From assembly GCF_029952525.1 (NCBI RefSeq), contig NZ_JASAOF010000026.1, positions 1-64,000 on the forward strand: a stretch of 64,000 bases of DNA, read 5' to 3'. Position 1 is the stretch's first letter. The number at the start of each line of letters is the position of its first letter. The stretch comes from Saccharopolyspora ipomoeae. Its GTDB lineage: Bacteria; Actinomycetota; Actinomycetes; Mycobacteriales; Pseudonocardiaceae. The notes below the pieces were generated by a model, which was given only the letters and a program-made list of their open reading frames with translations, was not told where the DNA came from and did not search any database. The translations under genes were made by a program, and so were the position numbers. Below are positions 38,179 to 47,118 of the stretch, in pieces.

Positions 38179-39015
38179 GTGGCCGACTACATCCAGATCC
38201 CCACGCCTGCGGGCGAGTTCGACGCGTTGACCGCGGGCCCCGAGGACGGGCGCCCGGTGCTGCTGCTGCACGGATTCCCGGAAGCGGCGGTCGAGTGGAG
38301 CGAGCAGCTGGGCGTGCTCGGCGGCGCCGAGTGCTTCGCCGTGGCCCCGGACCAGCGGGGCTACTCCTCCGGCGTCCGGCCGCAGCAGGTCGCCGACTAC
38401 CGGATGGACGAGCTCGTCGGCGACGTGCTGGCCATCGCCGACCACTTCGGGTGGCAGCGCTTCGACCTGGTCGGCCACGACTGGGGCGCGGCGGTGGCGT
38501 GGTCGGTGGCCGCCGAGCACCCCGACCGCGTTCGCACCCTTACGGCGGTGTCGATCCCGCACCTGGACGCCTTCACCCGGGCGGTGCGCGAGGACGAGGA
38601 CCAGCAGCAGCGCTCGGCCTACATGCAGGCGCTGCGCTCCTCCACCGCCGAGAAGACGCTGCTGGCCGACAACGCCGCCAAGCTGCGGCGGATCTACTAC
38701 CCGGGCGTCCCGGAGCACCACGTCGACGACTACGTCCAGCGGCTCACCGAGCCGGGCGCCCTGACCGGGGCGCTCAACTGGTACCGGGCGTCGCGGTTCA
38801 ACGGCGAGATCGGCCCGATCACCGTGCCCACGCTGTACGTGTGGAGCACCGAGGACGTCGCGGTCGGATCCACCGCCGCGCTGGCCACCGAACGGCACGT
38901 CACCGGGCCCTACCGGTTCGAGATGCTGCAGGAGGTCTCGCACTGGATCCCCGAGGAGGCGCCGGACTCGCTGACCCGCCTGCTGCTGCAGCACCTTCTC
39001 GCGCACCCCGAGTGA
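38179..39015 (+). CDS. Alpha/beta hydrolase, epoxide-hydrolase-like
   Basis: A 278-residue alpha/beta hydrolase. The oxyanion segment is LLHGFPEA, and the nucleophile is Asp101 in VGHDWGAAVAW, where lipases have serine; an aspartate here marks epoxide hydrolases and dehalogenases. The catalytic His is in EVSHWIPEEAP. HGFPE and the helical cap with Tyr residues favour epoxide hydrolase. The GTG at 38179 lies 7 bases after TAGGGT, a -10-like element, so the transcript is probably leaderless; a GTG at 38170 is less likely. Confidence 0.88.
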   Translation: MADYIQIPTPAGEFDALTAGPEDGRPVLLLHGFPEAAVEWSEQLGVLGGAECFAVAPDQRGYSSGVRPQQVADYRMDELVGDVLAIADHFGWQRFDLVGHDWGAAVAWSVAAEHPDRVRTLTAVSIPHLDAFTRAVREDEDQQQRSAYMQALRSSTAEKTLLADNAAKLRRIYYPGVPEHHVDDYVQRLTEPGALTGALNWYRASRFNGEIGPITVPTLYVWSTEDVAVGSTAALATERHVTGPYRFEMLQEVSHWIPEEAPDSLTRLLLQHLLAHPE

Positions 39016-39087
39016 TCTCTTGCCGGTGGAGGTCCGGGCGGTGAGCATGATTCCGTCCGGACTTCCGCCGTGCCGACAGGAGTGCTC

Positions 39088-40632
39088 GTGAAGGGTTCCG
39101 AAGGACTGCTGGCCACCGCCGCTGCCGCCGGTGTCGACATCTGCTTCGCCAACCCCGGAACCACCGAGATCCCGCTGGTCGAGGCCTTCGACCAGGTTCC
39201 CGGGATGCGGGCGGTGCTTGGCCTGTCCGAGGGCGTGGTGACCGGCGCGGCCGACGGCTACGGCCGGATGACCGGGACGCCCGCGCTCACCCTGCTGCAC
39301 CTCGGGCCCGGGTTCGCCAACGGGATCGCGAACCTGCACAACGCCCGCCGCGCCCGCACCCCGATCATCAACCTGATCGGTGAGCACGCCTCCTGGCACC
39401 AGGCCGCTGACGCACCGCTGCACAGCGACATCGAGTCGCTGGCCAAGCCGGTGTCGGGCTGGGTGGGCCGGACGTCGTCGACGGCGGCCGCCGCGGGCGA
39501 GTTCGCCGAGGCCTACCTCGCGGCGCTGCGGACGCGGCTGCCCGCGACGCTGATCGCCGCCGCCGACCACATGTGGAGCCAGGGCGCCATGCCGGTCGCG
39601 GTGCCCGCCGCGCCGGAGCGCCCGCAGGTCGACGAGCAGCGGATCGCCGAGATCGCGAAGGTCCTCTCGGCCGGGCGACGTCCGGTGCTGCTGCTGGGCG
39701 GTCAGGCGGTGGAGAGCGCCGAGGGCATCCGCACGGCGGCCCGGATCGCGGCGACGGTGGGTGCCGAGGTCCTCGCCGAGCGCGGCAGCGCGCGGATGGA
39801 GCGCGGTCCGGGCATCCCCCCGGTGCGGACGCTGCCGTACTTCCCGGAGGCGGTCACCGAGGCGTTCGAGGGCTTCTCGGACCTGATCCTCGTCGGCGCC
39901 CGCACCCCGGTCTCGTTCTTCGGCTACCGCGGTCAGCCCAGCCACCCGCTGCCCGACGGGATCAAGGTGCACGAGCTGGCCGACACCGACGCTGACGCGC
40001 TGCGCGCCCTGGCGGCGCTGGCCGAGGCCACCGGCAGCGCGGCCGAGGAACCGCCGCACGCGAAGCGCCCGGAGGTCGCGAACCCGTCAGGGCCGCTGGA
40101 CGCGAACGCGATCGCGGCGGCGATCGTGCTCACCCAGCCGGAGCACGCGATCATCGTCAACGAGGGCGTGTCGTCCTCGGCGGCCTACCCGGCGATCGCC
40201 GACGCCGCGCCCGCGCACTGCGAGCTGTCGCAGACCGGCGGGGCGATCGGCATGGGCATGCCGGTGGCCACGGGTGCGGCGATCGCCTGCCCGGACCGCG
40301 CGGTGATCAACCTGCAGGCCGACGGCAGCGCCGCCTACACCGCCCAGGCGCTGTGGACCCAGGCCCGCGAGTCGCTGAACGTCATCACGGTGATCTGCTC
40401 CAACTCCCGCTACCGCATCCTCGACCAGGAGCTCCAGCGCGCCGGCATCGACGATCCGGGCGCCGCGGCGGCGTCGATGACGAGCCTGGGCGACCCCGCC
40501 CTCGAATGGCAGGCGGTGGCCCGCGGCTTCGGCGTGCCCGCCCAGCGCGCCACGACCGGCGAGGAACTCCTCGCCGCCCTGCGTCATGCCCACGCCGAAC
40601 CCGGCCCTCACCTGATCGAAGCGGTGCTCTGA
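39088..40632 (+). CDS. Thiamine-diphosphate-dependent enzyme (acetolactate-synthase / benzoylformate-decarboxylase-like)
   Basis: A 514-residue ThDP enzyme with the usual PYR, central and PP domains. The PYR-domain activating Glu is in LSEGVVTGAADGYGR, and the diphosphate/Mg motif is QADGSAAYTAQALWTQARESLNVITVICSN near the C-terminus. It is shorter than acetolactate synthase and lacks a regulatory-subunit gene nearby, so a 2-oxoacid decarboxylase (MdlC-like) is more likely than branched-chain synthesis. The GTG at 39088 has AGGAG five bases upstream, which decides among several in-frame GTGs. Confidence 0.85.
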   Translation: MKGSEGLLATAAAAGVDICFANPGTTEIPLVEAFDQVPGMRAVLGLSEGVVTGAADGYGRMTGTPALTLLHLGPGFANGIANLHNARRARTPIINLIGEHASWHQAADAPLHSDIESLAKPVSGWVGRTSSTAAAAGEFAEAYLAALRTRLPATLIAAADHMWSQGAMPVAVPAAPERPQVDEQRIAEIAKVLSAGRRPVLLLGGQAVESAEGIRTAARIAATVGAEVLAERGSARMERGPGIPPVRTLPYFPEAVTEAFEGFSDLILVGARTPVSFFGYRGQPSHPLPDGIKVHELADTDADALRALAALAEATGSAAEEPPHAKRPEVANPSGPLDANAIAAAIVLTQPEHAIIVNEGVSSSAAYPAIADAAPAHCELSQTGGAIGMGMPVATGAAIACPDRAVINLQADGSAAYTAQALWTQARESLNVITVICSNSRYRILDQELQRAGIDDPGAAAASMTSLGDPALEWQAVARGFGVPAQRATTGEELLAALRHAHAEPGPHLIEAVL

Positions 40633-40685
40633 GGGACGGGTCCCCGCTACCCCGGCCGGACAGACCGCAGACAGTTCCCAACATG

Positions 40686-40717
40686 CCTCATATGAGACAG
40701 CCCTGTCTCATATGAGG
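40686..40717. promoter_or_regulatory. Nested palindromic TetR operator
   Basis: CCTCATATGAGACAG (40686-40700) and its exact complement (40703-40717) flank two bases. Each arm contains the 10-bp palindrome CTCATATGAG, so there are two symmetric sites 20 bp apart inside a larger dyad. It lies 12 bp before the tetR-type start. Confidence 0.88.
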
Positions 40718-40729
40718 TAGCGTTGACTC

Positions 40730-41278
40730 ATGGCTGTCGACCGGAATCAGATCTTGAACGCCGCTGCGTCGTTGCTGGCACGCAGGAGCACCGCACCGAT
40801 GGACGAGGTGGCGCGGGCCGCCGGGATCAGTCGGGCGACGCTGAACCGGCACTTCGCGGGACGTGATGCGCTCGTGCTCGCGCTCCAGGAGCTCGGGATC
40901 GCCCGCTGCGAGGAGGCGCTGGACGCCGCTCGGCTGGAGGACGGCTCTACCGAGGAGGCGCTCCGGCGAGGCATCCAGGAACTCGCGCCTTCGGCGGATC
41001 TGATCAACTTCCTGTACTGCGAGAGCCAGCTCTTCGAACCCGAGCACCACCACGAGGGATGGGATCGCATCGACGCCCGGCTGACCGAGTTCTTCCGGCT
41101 CGGCCAGCAGCGCGGCGATCTCCGGATCGACCTGAGCCCCGCGTGGCTCACCGAAGCCCTCTACGGCCTGCTCGGGTCGGCTGCTTGGGCGATCACCGAC
41201 GGTCGCCTGGCGCGCAAGGACTTCACCTTCATGGTCTCCGAGCTGCTGCTCGGCGGAGCCCGGAAGCAGGGATCATGA
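40730..41278 (+). CDS. TetR-family repressor of adjacent MFS exporter
   Basis: A 182-residue repressor with an N-terminal helix-turn-helix (about 5-50; ILNAAASLLARRSTAPMDEVARAAGISRATLNRHFAGRDAL) and a variable ligand-binding C-terminus. It begins 12 bp after a nested palindromic operator and its stop overlaps the MFS start (ATGA). The two are thus one autoregulated operon, induced presumably by the exported compound. The inducer is unknown. Confidence 0.92.
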   Translation: MAVDRNQILNAAASLLARRSTAPMDEVARAAGISRATLNRHFAGRDALVLALQELGIARCEEALDAARLEDGSTEEALRRGIQELAPSADLINFLYCESQLFEPEHHHEGWDRIDARLTEFFRLGQQRGDLRIDLSPAWLTEALYGLLGSAAWAITDGRLARKDFTFMVSELLLGGARKQGS

Positions 41279-42771
41279 CCCCGACGCTCCATCCCCCGCA
41301 CCCGGTGGCGCGACCAGGCCGCTGGATCGCGCTGAGCGCCTTGGCGCTGGCCGTGCTGCTGGTGACCGTCGACGCGACGGTCCTCGGCCTGGCCACGCCC
41401 TACATCAGCGCGGAGTTGCGCCCCTCGGGCACGCAGCTGCTCTGGATCGGCGACGTCTACTCGTTCGTGCTGGCGGGCCTGCTGGTGTCGATGGGCAGCC
41501 TCGGCGACCGCATCGGGCGCAAGCGCCTGCTGCTGGTGGGCGCGACCGCTTTCGGCCTGGTCTCGGTGCTCAACGCCTTCGCCCCGACCGCCGAGCTGAT
41601 GATCGTGGCCCGGGCTCTGCTCGGCATCGCCGGGGCGACCCTCATGCCGGCGACCCTCGCGCTGATCCGCAACCTCTTCGAGGATCCGCGCGAACGCAGC
41701 CTCGCGATCGGCATCTGGGGCGCGGCGGGCTCAGGTGGCATGGCCGTCGGCCCGGTGCTCGGCGGAGTCCTGCTGGAGCACTTCTGGTGGGGTTCGGTGT
41801 TCCTGATCAACGTGCCGGTGATGGCGGTCCTCGTCCTGGTCGGCATCGTCACGCTGCCCGAATCCCGCGACCCGAACCCAGGCCCGTGGGACCTGATCAG
41901 CGTCGGCCTGTCCATGTCCGGGATGCTCGGAGTCGTCTACGCGATCAAGGAGATCACCGCGCACGGTCCCTCCTGGGGCGCGCTCGCCGCGGCGGTGATC
42001 GGCGCCGCGGGACTGGCCGGGTTCGTCCGCCGACAGCTGGTGCTGGAGCGGCCGCTGCTGAACATGCGGCTGTTCGCCGATCGCGCGTTCAGCGGTGCGG
42101 TGCTCGCGGACCTCATGGCCATCCTCGGCCTCGCCGGTCTCACCTACTTCCTGTCCCAGTTCTTCCAGCTGGTGCAGGGGCGCGGACCGCTGGAGGCCGG
42201 GCTGGCCGAGCTCCCCGCCGTCCTCGGCGCCGTGGTGGGCGGACTGCTCGCGGGCCGCGCCGCCCGGGCGATGTCGGTGCGGGTGGCGGTCGCCGGTGGA
42301 CTCGCGGCGGTCGGGCTGTCGCTGGCCGTGCTGACCGCGGTGAGCCGAGACACCGGGTACCCGTTCCTGGGCTCGCTGCTGCTGATCGTCGGCTTCGGCG
42401 CGGGCATGGCCTTCACCGTGACCGCCGATGTCATCCTCTCCACCGTGCACCCGGATCAGGCGGGCGCGGCCTCAGCGGTGTCGGAGATGGCCCACGAGCT
42501 CGGAGCCGCGCTGGGCATCGCCGTGCTGGGCTCGATCGTCACCGGTGCCTACCGGGCCTTCCCGGCACCGCCCGGCACTCCCGGTTCCGCCCGCGAATCC
42601 CTCGGCGGCGCGGTGGACGCCGCGCCGCGGCTGACGCCGGAGTCCGCCGGAGCGCTACTCGACGCCGCCCGCGCCGCGTTCGTCGACGGACTCTCCCTCG
42701 CAGCGGGAGCCGGGGCCGTCATCCTGCTCGCAGCCGCCGTCGCGTCCTGGTTCTTCCTCGACGAGCGCTGA
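41275..42771 (+). CDS. DHA2-family MFS multidrug exporter (14 TM)
   Basis: A 498-residue proton-driven exporter of the QacA/SmvA/EmrB type. Helix 1 carries VDATVLGLA, followed by GDRIGRKRLLL (motif A) and the antiporter motif C (GPVLGGVLLEHFWW). The number of hydrophobic segments fits 14 membrane helices. It overlaps the tetR-type gene by four bases, implying translational coupling. The likely job is efflux of a lipophilic cation or antibiotic. Confidence 0.92.
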   Translation: MTPTLHPPHPVARPGRWIALSALALAVLLVTVDATVLGLATPYISAELRPSGTQLLWIGDVYSFVLAGLLVSMGSLGDRIGRKRLLLVGATAFGLVSVLNAFAPTAELMIVARALLGIAGATLMPATLALIRNLFEDPRERSLAIGIWGAAGSGGMAVGPVLGGVLLEHFWWGSVFLINVPVMAVLVLVGIVTLPESRDPNPGPWDLISVGLSMSGMLGVVYAIKEITAHGPSWGALAAAVIGAAGLAGFVRRQLVLERPLLNMRLFADRAFSGAVLADLMAILGLAGLTYFLSQFFQLVQGRGPLEAGLAELPAVLGAVVGGLLAGRAARAMSVRVAVAGGLAAVGLSLAVLTAVSRDTGYPFLGSLLLIVGFGAGMAFTVTADVILSTVHPDQAGAASAVSEMAHELGAALGIAVLGSIVTGAYRAFPAPPGTPGSARESLGGAVDAAPRLTPESAGALLDAARAAFVDGLSLAAGAGAVILLAAAVASWFFLDER

Positions 42772-42786
42772 TCCCGGGAACGACGA

Positions 42787-42815
42787 GAGCCCCACCGCAC
42801 CCGGCGGTGGGGCTC
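42787..42815. terminator. Bidirectional hairpin terminator
   Basis: GAGCCCCACCGC and its exact complement pair around the 5-base loop ACCCG. It lies between the convergent MFS and korB stop codons. Confidence 0.85.
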
Positions 42816-42825
42816 CGGACGGCGA

Positions 42826-43887
42826 TCAGATCGTCCAGGTGTCGTTTCCGGTGAGAAGCTTCTGCAGGTCTGCGGGCTTGGCCTGCTCGGCCTGGGCGAC
42901 CTGCTCGCGGGCGAGGTCGTCGTAGGTGGGCCGGGTCGTGTTGCGGAAGATGCCGGTGATGGCCGGGTTGAGGTCCTGACCGCCCAGCCGCGAGAGCGCG
43001 AAGGCCAGCGACGGGTCCTCCCGCTCGGCGTCGTGCACCACGACCTGCCCCGAGTCCACTTCGGACAGCTTGGCCACGCGCAGCCCCTCGGGCCCCTGCA
43101 CGACGCCGTACTGCTCGTCCTCGGGCCCGAAGGTGATCGGCTCGCCGTGCTGCAGGGTGACGATGCGGCGTTCCTTCTCGTCGTTGTCCTTGAGGACGTC
43201 GAAGGCGCCGTCGTTGAAGATCGGGCAGTTCTGGTAGATCTCGACCAGCGCGCTGCCCCGGTGCTCGGCGGCGGCCTTGAGCGTGGCGGTGACGTTGGCG
43301 CGATCGGAGTCGATCACCCGCGCCACGAACGACGCCTCGGCGCCCAACGCCAGCGAGACCGGGTTGAACGGGTGGTCCAGCGAACCGGCCGGGGTGGACT
43401 TGGTGACCTTGCCGACCTCGCTGGTCGGCGAGTACTGGCCCTTGGTCAGCCCGTAGATCCGGTTGTTGAACAGCAGGATCTTCAGGTTCACGTTGCGGCG
43501 CAGCGCGTGGATGAGGTGGTTGCCGCCGATCGACAGCGCGTCGCCGTCACCGGTGACCACCCACACCGACAGGTCCGGCCGCGAGGTCGCCAGACCGGTC
43601 GCGATGGCCGGGGCGCGTCCGTGGATGGAGTGCATCCCGTAGGTGTTCATGTAGTACGGGAACCGGGAGGAACACCCGATGCCCGAGACGAACACGATGT
43701 TCTCCCGCTTGAGCCCCAACGAGGGCAGGAAGCTCTGGACCGCGTTGAGCACGACGTAGTCGCCGCACCCCGGGCACCAGCGCACCTCCTGATCGGACTT
43801 GAAGTCCTTGGCCTTCTGCGGCGCATCAGCGGCCGGCACCCCGGCCAGCCCGCCGAGAGACGGCATTCCCAGCTCGGTGGCGGTCAC
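42826..43887 (-). CDS. korB: 2-oxoacid:ferredoxin oxidoreductase, beta subunit
   Basis: A 353-residue ThDP-binding subunit. WCPGCGDYVVLNA (37-49) supplies cluster-type cysteines, GIGCSSRFPYYMNTYGMHSIHGRAPAIATG lines the active site, and GDGDALSIGGNHLIHALRRNVNLKILLFNN is the ThDP/Mg motif. With KorA it oxidises 2-oxoglutarate (or a similar acid) to the CoA ester, reducing ferredoxin; KorAB replaces or supplements 2-oxoglutarate dehydrogenase in actinobacteria. Its GTG start overlaps the korA stop (GTGA), so translation is coupled. Confidence 0.95.
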   Translation of the reverse strand: MTATELGMPSLGGLAGVPAADAPQKAKDFKSDQEVRWCPGCGDYVVLNAVQSFLPSLGLKRENIVFVSGIGCSSRFPYYMNTYGMHSIHGRAPAIATGLATSRPDLSVWVVTGDGDALSIGGNHLIHALRRNVNLKILLFNNRIYGLTKGQYSPTSEVGKVTKSTPAGSLDHPFNPVSLALGAEASFVARVIDSDRANVTATLKAAAEHRGSALVEIYQNCPIFNDGAFDVLKDNDEKERRIVTLQHGEPITFGPEDEQYGVVQGPEGLRVAKLSEVDSGQVVVHDAEREDPSLAFALSRLGGQDLNPAITGIFRNTTRPTYDDLAREQVAQAEQAKPADLQKLLTGNDTWTI

Positions 43888-45764
43888 GCGGACACCCCCT
43901 GCACGACGTCGTTGAGCACGTTCTGGAGTTCTTCGGCCTGGAAGGGCAGGCCGGCGACCTTGGTGTAGGACTGCACGTCGACGAGGTAGCGGGCGCGCAG
44001 CAGCATCGCCAGCTGGCCGAGGTTCATCTCGGGCACGATGACCTTGTCGTAGCCGCGCAGCACCTCACCGAGGTTGGCGGGCATCGGGTTGAGGTGGCGC
44101 AGGTGGGCGCTGGCGACCTGGAGCCCCTGCGCGCGCACCCGGCGGCAGGCCGCGCCGATCGGGCCGAACGACGAGCCCCAGCCCAGCACCAGCACCTTCG
44201 CCTCGCCCGAGGGGTCGTCGACGGTGATGTCCGGGACGCTGATGCCGTCGATCTTGCGCTGCCGCAACCGGGTCATGTGGTCGTGGTTGTCCGGGTCGTA
44301 GGAGATGTTGCCCTTGCCGTCGGCCTTCTCCAGACCGCCGACCCGGTGCTCCAGCCCGGGCGTTCCCGGCACGGCCCACTCGCGGGCGAGGGTCTCCTCG
44401 TCGCGCACGTAGGGCCAGAACTCGCCGGAGCCGTCGGTGGCGTTGGGTTCGGTCGCGAACTCCACGCTCAGGTCCGGCAGGTTCGCCACGTCCGGGATCA
44501 GCCACGGCTCGGAGCCGTTGGCGATCGCCCCGTCCGACAGCAGCAGCACCGGGGTCCGGTACTGCAACGCGATCCGGGCCGCGTCCAGCGCGATCTCGAA
44601 GCAGTCCGCGGGAGAGCAGGGCGCCAGCACCGGCACCGGCGACTCGCCGTTGCGGCCGTAGAGCGCCTGCAGCAGGTCGGCCTGCTCGGTCTTGGTCGGC
44701 AGACCCGTCGACGGGCCACCCCGCTGGATGTCGCACACCAGCAGCGGCAGCTCCAGCGCCACGCCCAGGCCGATGGTCTCCGACTTCAGCGCCAGACCGG
44801 GACCGGACGTGGTCGTCACGCCCAGCGAGCCGCCGAAGGAGGCGCCCAGCGCCGCACCGACACCGGCGATCTCGTCCTCGGCCTGGAAGGTGGTGACGCC
44901 GAAGTTCTTGTGCTTGGCCAGCTCGTGGAGCACGTCCGAGGCCGGGGTGATCGGGTAGGTGCCCAGGAACACCGGAAGCCTGCTGCGCTGACCGGCCGCG
45001 ACGATCCCGTACGCGAGCGCGGTGTTGCCGGTGATCTGCCGGTAGGTGCCCTCGGGCAGCTTGGCCGGGGCGACCTCGTAGGTGACGGCGAACGACTCGG
45101 TCGTCTCGCCGTAGTTCCAGCCGGCCCGGAAGGCGAGCACGTTGGCCTCGGCGATCTCGGGTTTCTTCGCGAACTTCTCCCGCAGGAAGTTCTCGGTGCC
45201 CTCGGTCGGCCGGTGGTACATCCACGAGAGCAACCCGAGCGCGAACATGTTCTTGCAGCGCTCGGCGTCCTTCTTGCCCAGCCCGGTCTCGGCCAGCGCG
45301 CCCTGGGTCAGGGTGCCCATCTGCACCCGGTGCACGGCGTATAGGTCGTCGAGGACCTCGCCCTCCAGGGGGTCCGCGTCGTAGCCGACCTTGGTCAGGT
45401 TGCGCTTGGTGAACTCATCGGTGTTGACGATCAGGATCCCACCATGCGGGAGGTCGCCGAGGTTGGCCTTCAACGCCGCCGGGTTCATCGCCACCAGCAC
45501 GTCCGGCCGATCACCGGGCGTGAGGATGTCGTAGTCGGCGAAGTGCAGCTGGAAGCTCGACACCCCCGGCAGCGTGCCGGCGGGGGCCCGGATCTCGGCC
45601 GGGAAGTTCGGCAGCGTGGCCAGGTCGTTCCCGAAGGCCGCGGCCTCCGAGGTGAACCGATCGCCGGTCAGCTGCATTCCGTCACCGGAGTCACCGGCGA
45701 AGCGAATCACGACCCGGTTCAGCTTGCGGGTCCCGTTCGTCCGGTGTCCGTTCGTCGCGCCCAA
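43884..45764 (-). CDS. korA: 2-oxoacid:ferredoxin oxidoreductase, fused gamma-alpha subunit
   Basis: A 626-residue subunit combining the N-terminal gamma domain (about 15-200; VIRFAGDSGDGMQLTGDRF) with the alpha pyrimidine-binding domains (about 215-620; GTYPITPASDVLHELAKHK, TTFQAEDEIAGVGAALGASFGG, TTTSGPGLALKSE). The start appears to be TTG at 45764 with AAGGGGA about 8 bases upstream; no ATG or GTG gives the complete gamma domain. It is the first gene of korAB. The length is the usual size for the fused actinobacterial type. Confidence 0.93.
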   Translation of the reverse strand: MGATNGHRTNGTRKLNRVVIRFAGDSGDGMQLTGDRFTSEAAAFGNDLATLPNFPAEIRAPAGTLPGVSSFQLHFADYDILTPGDRPDVLVAMNPAALKANLGDLPHGGILIVNTDEFTKRNLTKVGYDADPLEGEVLDDLYAVHRVQMGTLTQGALAETGLGKKDAERCKNMFALGLLSWMYHRPTEGTENFLREKFAKKPEIAEANVLAFRAGWNYGETTESFAVTYEVAPAKLPEGTYRQITGNTALAYGIVAAGQRSRLPVFLGTYPITPASDVLHELAKHKNFGVTTFQAEDEIAGVGAALGASFGGSLGVTTTSGPGLALKSETIGLGVALELPLLVCDIQRGGPSTGLPTKTEQADLLQALYGRNGESPVPVLAPCSPADCFEIALDAARIALQYRTPVLLLSDGAIANGSEPWLIPDVANLPDLSVEFATEPNATDGSGEFWPYVRDEETLAREWAVPGTPGLEHRVGGLEKADGKGNISYDPDNHDHMTRLRQRKIDGISVPDITVDDPSGEAKVLVLGWGSSFGPIGAACRRVRAQGLQVASAHLRHLNPMPANLGEVLRGYDKVIVPEMNLGQLAMLLRARYLVDVQSYTKVAGLPFQAEELQNVLNDVVQGVSA

Positions 45765-46120
45765 TTGATCCGTTCCCCTTCAATTGCAGGCAACGTTCGT
45801 CCCGTGGCGAACGATACAGGTAGTGGAGTGGTCGCGATCACGGAGTCGATCTTGTCGGTCACCGTGCGCGAGCCCCCGCACGGAACGATCCAGTTCCGGA
45901 TTCCCGCGCAGGCAGGAGCACCTGTATCGATGGTGCAACCGGCGGATGAACGGACGCTACGGACAGTTGACCGGGAAAACTGTGATCTGCCACACCATCA
46001 CCCGCTCTCATGATGCGGGAAAACGATCGCTCAACTGGCCGATGCCCAGCGGGGTCCGGGTCGGATTACATCTCAGGCCGGACCACCCGTCCGGTCGAGC
46101 CCGCCCGTGGAGGAACACAC
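45765..46120. other. Intergenic divergent region korA / esterase
   Basis: A 356-bp gap between divergent genes. I see no gene. The dyad CGTTCG-(8)-CGAACG at 45794-45813 lies 30 bp before korA and could be an operator. Nothing else stands out. Confidence 0.45.
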
Positions 46121-47053
46121 ATGCCGCTGCACCCGGAAGCCGAACCGTTCGTCGCACGAGCCCGGGAGCAGTTCCCCGATCTCGGCGGTGAGGTCACCGA
46201 TGCCGCGACCGCCCGCAGGCTCTCCGCCGCGCGCAGCTCGCGACGGCCGCGCCCGGAGGTCGAGCGCACCGAGGACCGGCTGATCCCGGGTTCCTACGGC
46301 GTGGAGGTGCCGGTGCGGATCCACTGGCCGAGCACCGCGACCGCGCTGCCGATGATCGTCTACTTCCACGGCGGCGGCTGGGTGCTCGGCGACCTGGACT
46401 CCCACGACGGCTTGGCGCGCACGATGGCCAACGCCGCCGAGGCGATCGTGATCTCGGTCGACTACCGGCTCGCCCCCGAGCACCGCTACCCCGCCGCCGT
46501 CGAGGACGCCTACTCCGCCACGGTGTGGGCGGCCGAGCACGCGGCCGAGCTGGGCGGCGACGCCACCAGGCTCGTCGTGGCCGGTGACAGCGCCGGCGGC
46601 AACCTCGCCGCGGTCACCGCTCTGCAGTGCCAGGAGCGCGGAACCCCGGACCTGGCCTTCCAGCTGCTGATCTACCCGATCACCGACCACGACTTCACCA
46701 CCGAGTCCTACGTGGACAGCAGCCTGGACTGCATGCTCACCAAGCAGCACATGATGTGGTTCTGGGACGAGTACGCCCCGGACCTGGAAGTCCGCGACCA
46801 CCCGCACGCCTCCCCGCTGCGCGCCGACGACCTCACCGGCCTGCCGCCCGCGCACGTGCTCACCGTCGGCATGGATCCGCTGCGCACCGAGGGCCGCCGA
46901 TACGCCGAGCGGCTCAAGGAGGCAGGCGTGCCGACCTCCACCCAGCACTGCCCCGGCCTGTTCCACGGTTTCGCCCCGGACTCCGAGCAGATCCCGGTGG
47001 CGGCGGAGGCGATGCGCGAGCTCTTCGCGGTGCTGCGCGCCGCGCTCGGCTAG
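46121..47053 (+). CDS. Hormone-sensitive-lipase-type esterase
   Basis: A 310-residue alpha/beta hydrolase of the HSL/GDXG family. The oxyanion motif is YFHGGGWVLGD, the nucleophile Ser157 in GDSAGGNLA, the acid in VGMDPLRTEG and the base in GLFHGF. It hydrolyses short-chain esters or lactones; no signal peptide is seen, so it is cytoplasmic. GTGGAGG precedes the ATG at 46121. The following flavoprotein gene starts 65 bp downstream on the same strand. Confidence 0.92.
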   Translation: MPLHPEAEPFVARAREQFPDLGGEVTDAATARRLSAARSSRRPRPEVERTEDRLIPGSYGVEVPVRIHWPSTATALPMIVYFHGGGWVLGDLDSHDGLARTMANAAEAIVISVDYRLAPEHRYPAAVEDAYSATVWAAEHAAELGGDATRLVVAGDSAGGNLAAVTALQCQERGTPDLAFQLLIYPITDHDFTTESYVDSSLDCMLTKQHMMWFWDEYAPDLEVRDHPHASPLRADDLTGLPPAHVLTVGMDPLRTEGRRYAERLKEAGVPTSTQHCPGLFHGFAPDSEQIPVAAEAMRELFAVLRAALG

Positions 47054-47118
47054 CGCACCAGCGCCTCGGGTGGTGCGGTGGGAACGAGAACGGGACACCG
47101 CAGACGGGGGTGGGCCAG

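Noticed and set aside
45784..46191. Reading frame overlapping the korA-esterase gap
   Set aside because: The translation is Arg/Ser-rich with no domain, and it overlaps the esterase start and its ribosome site.
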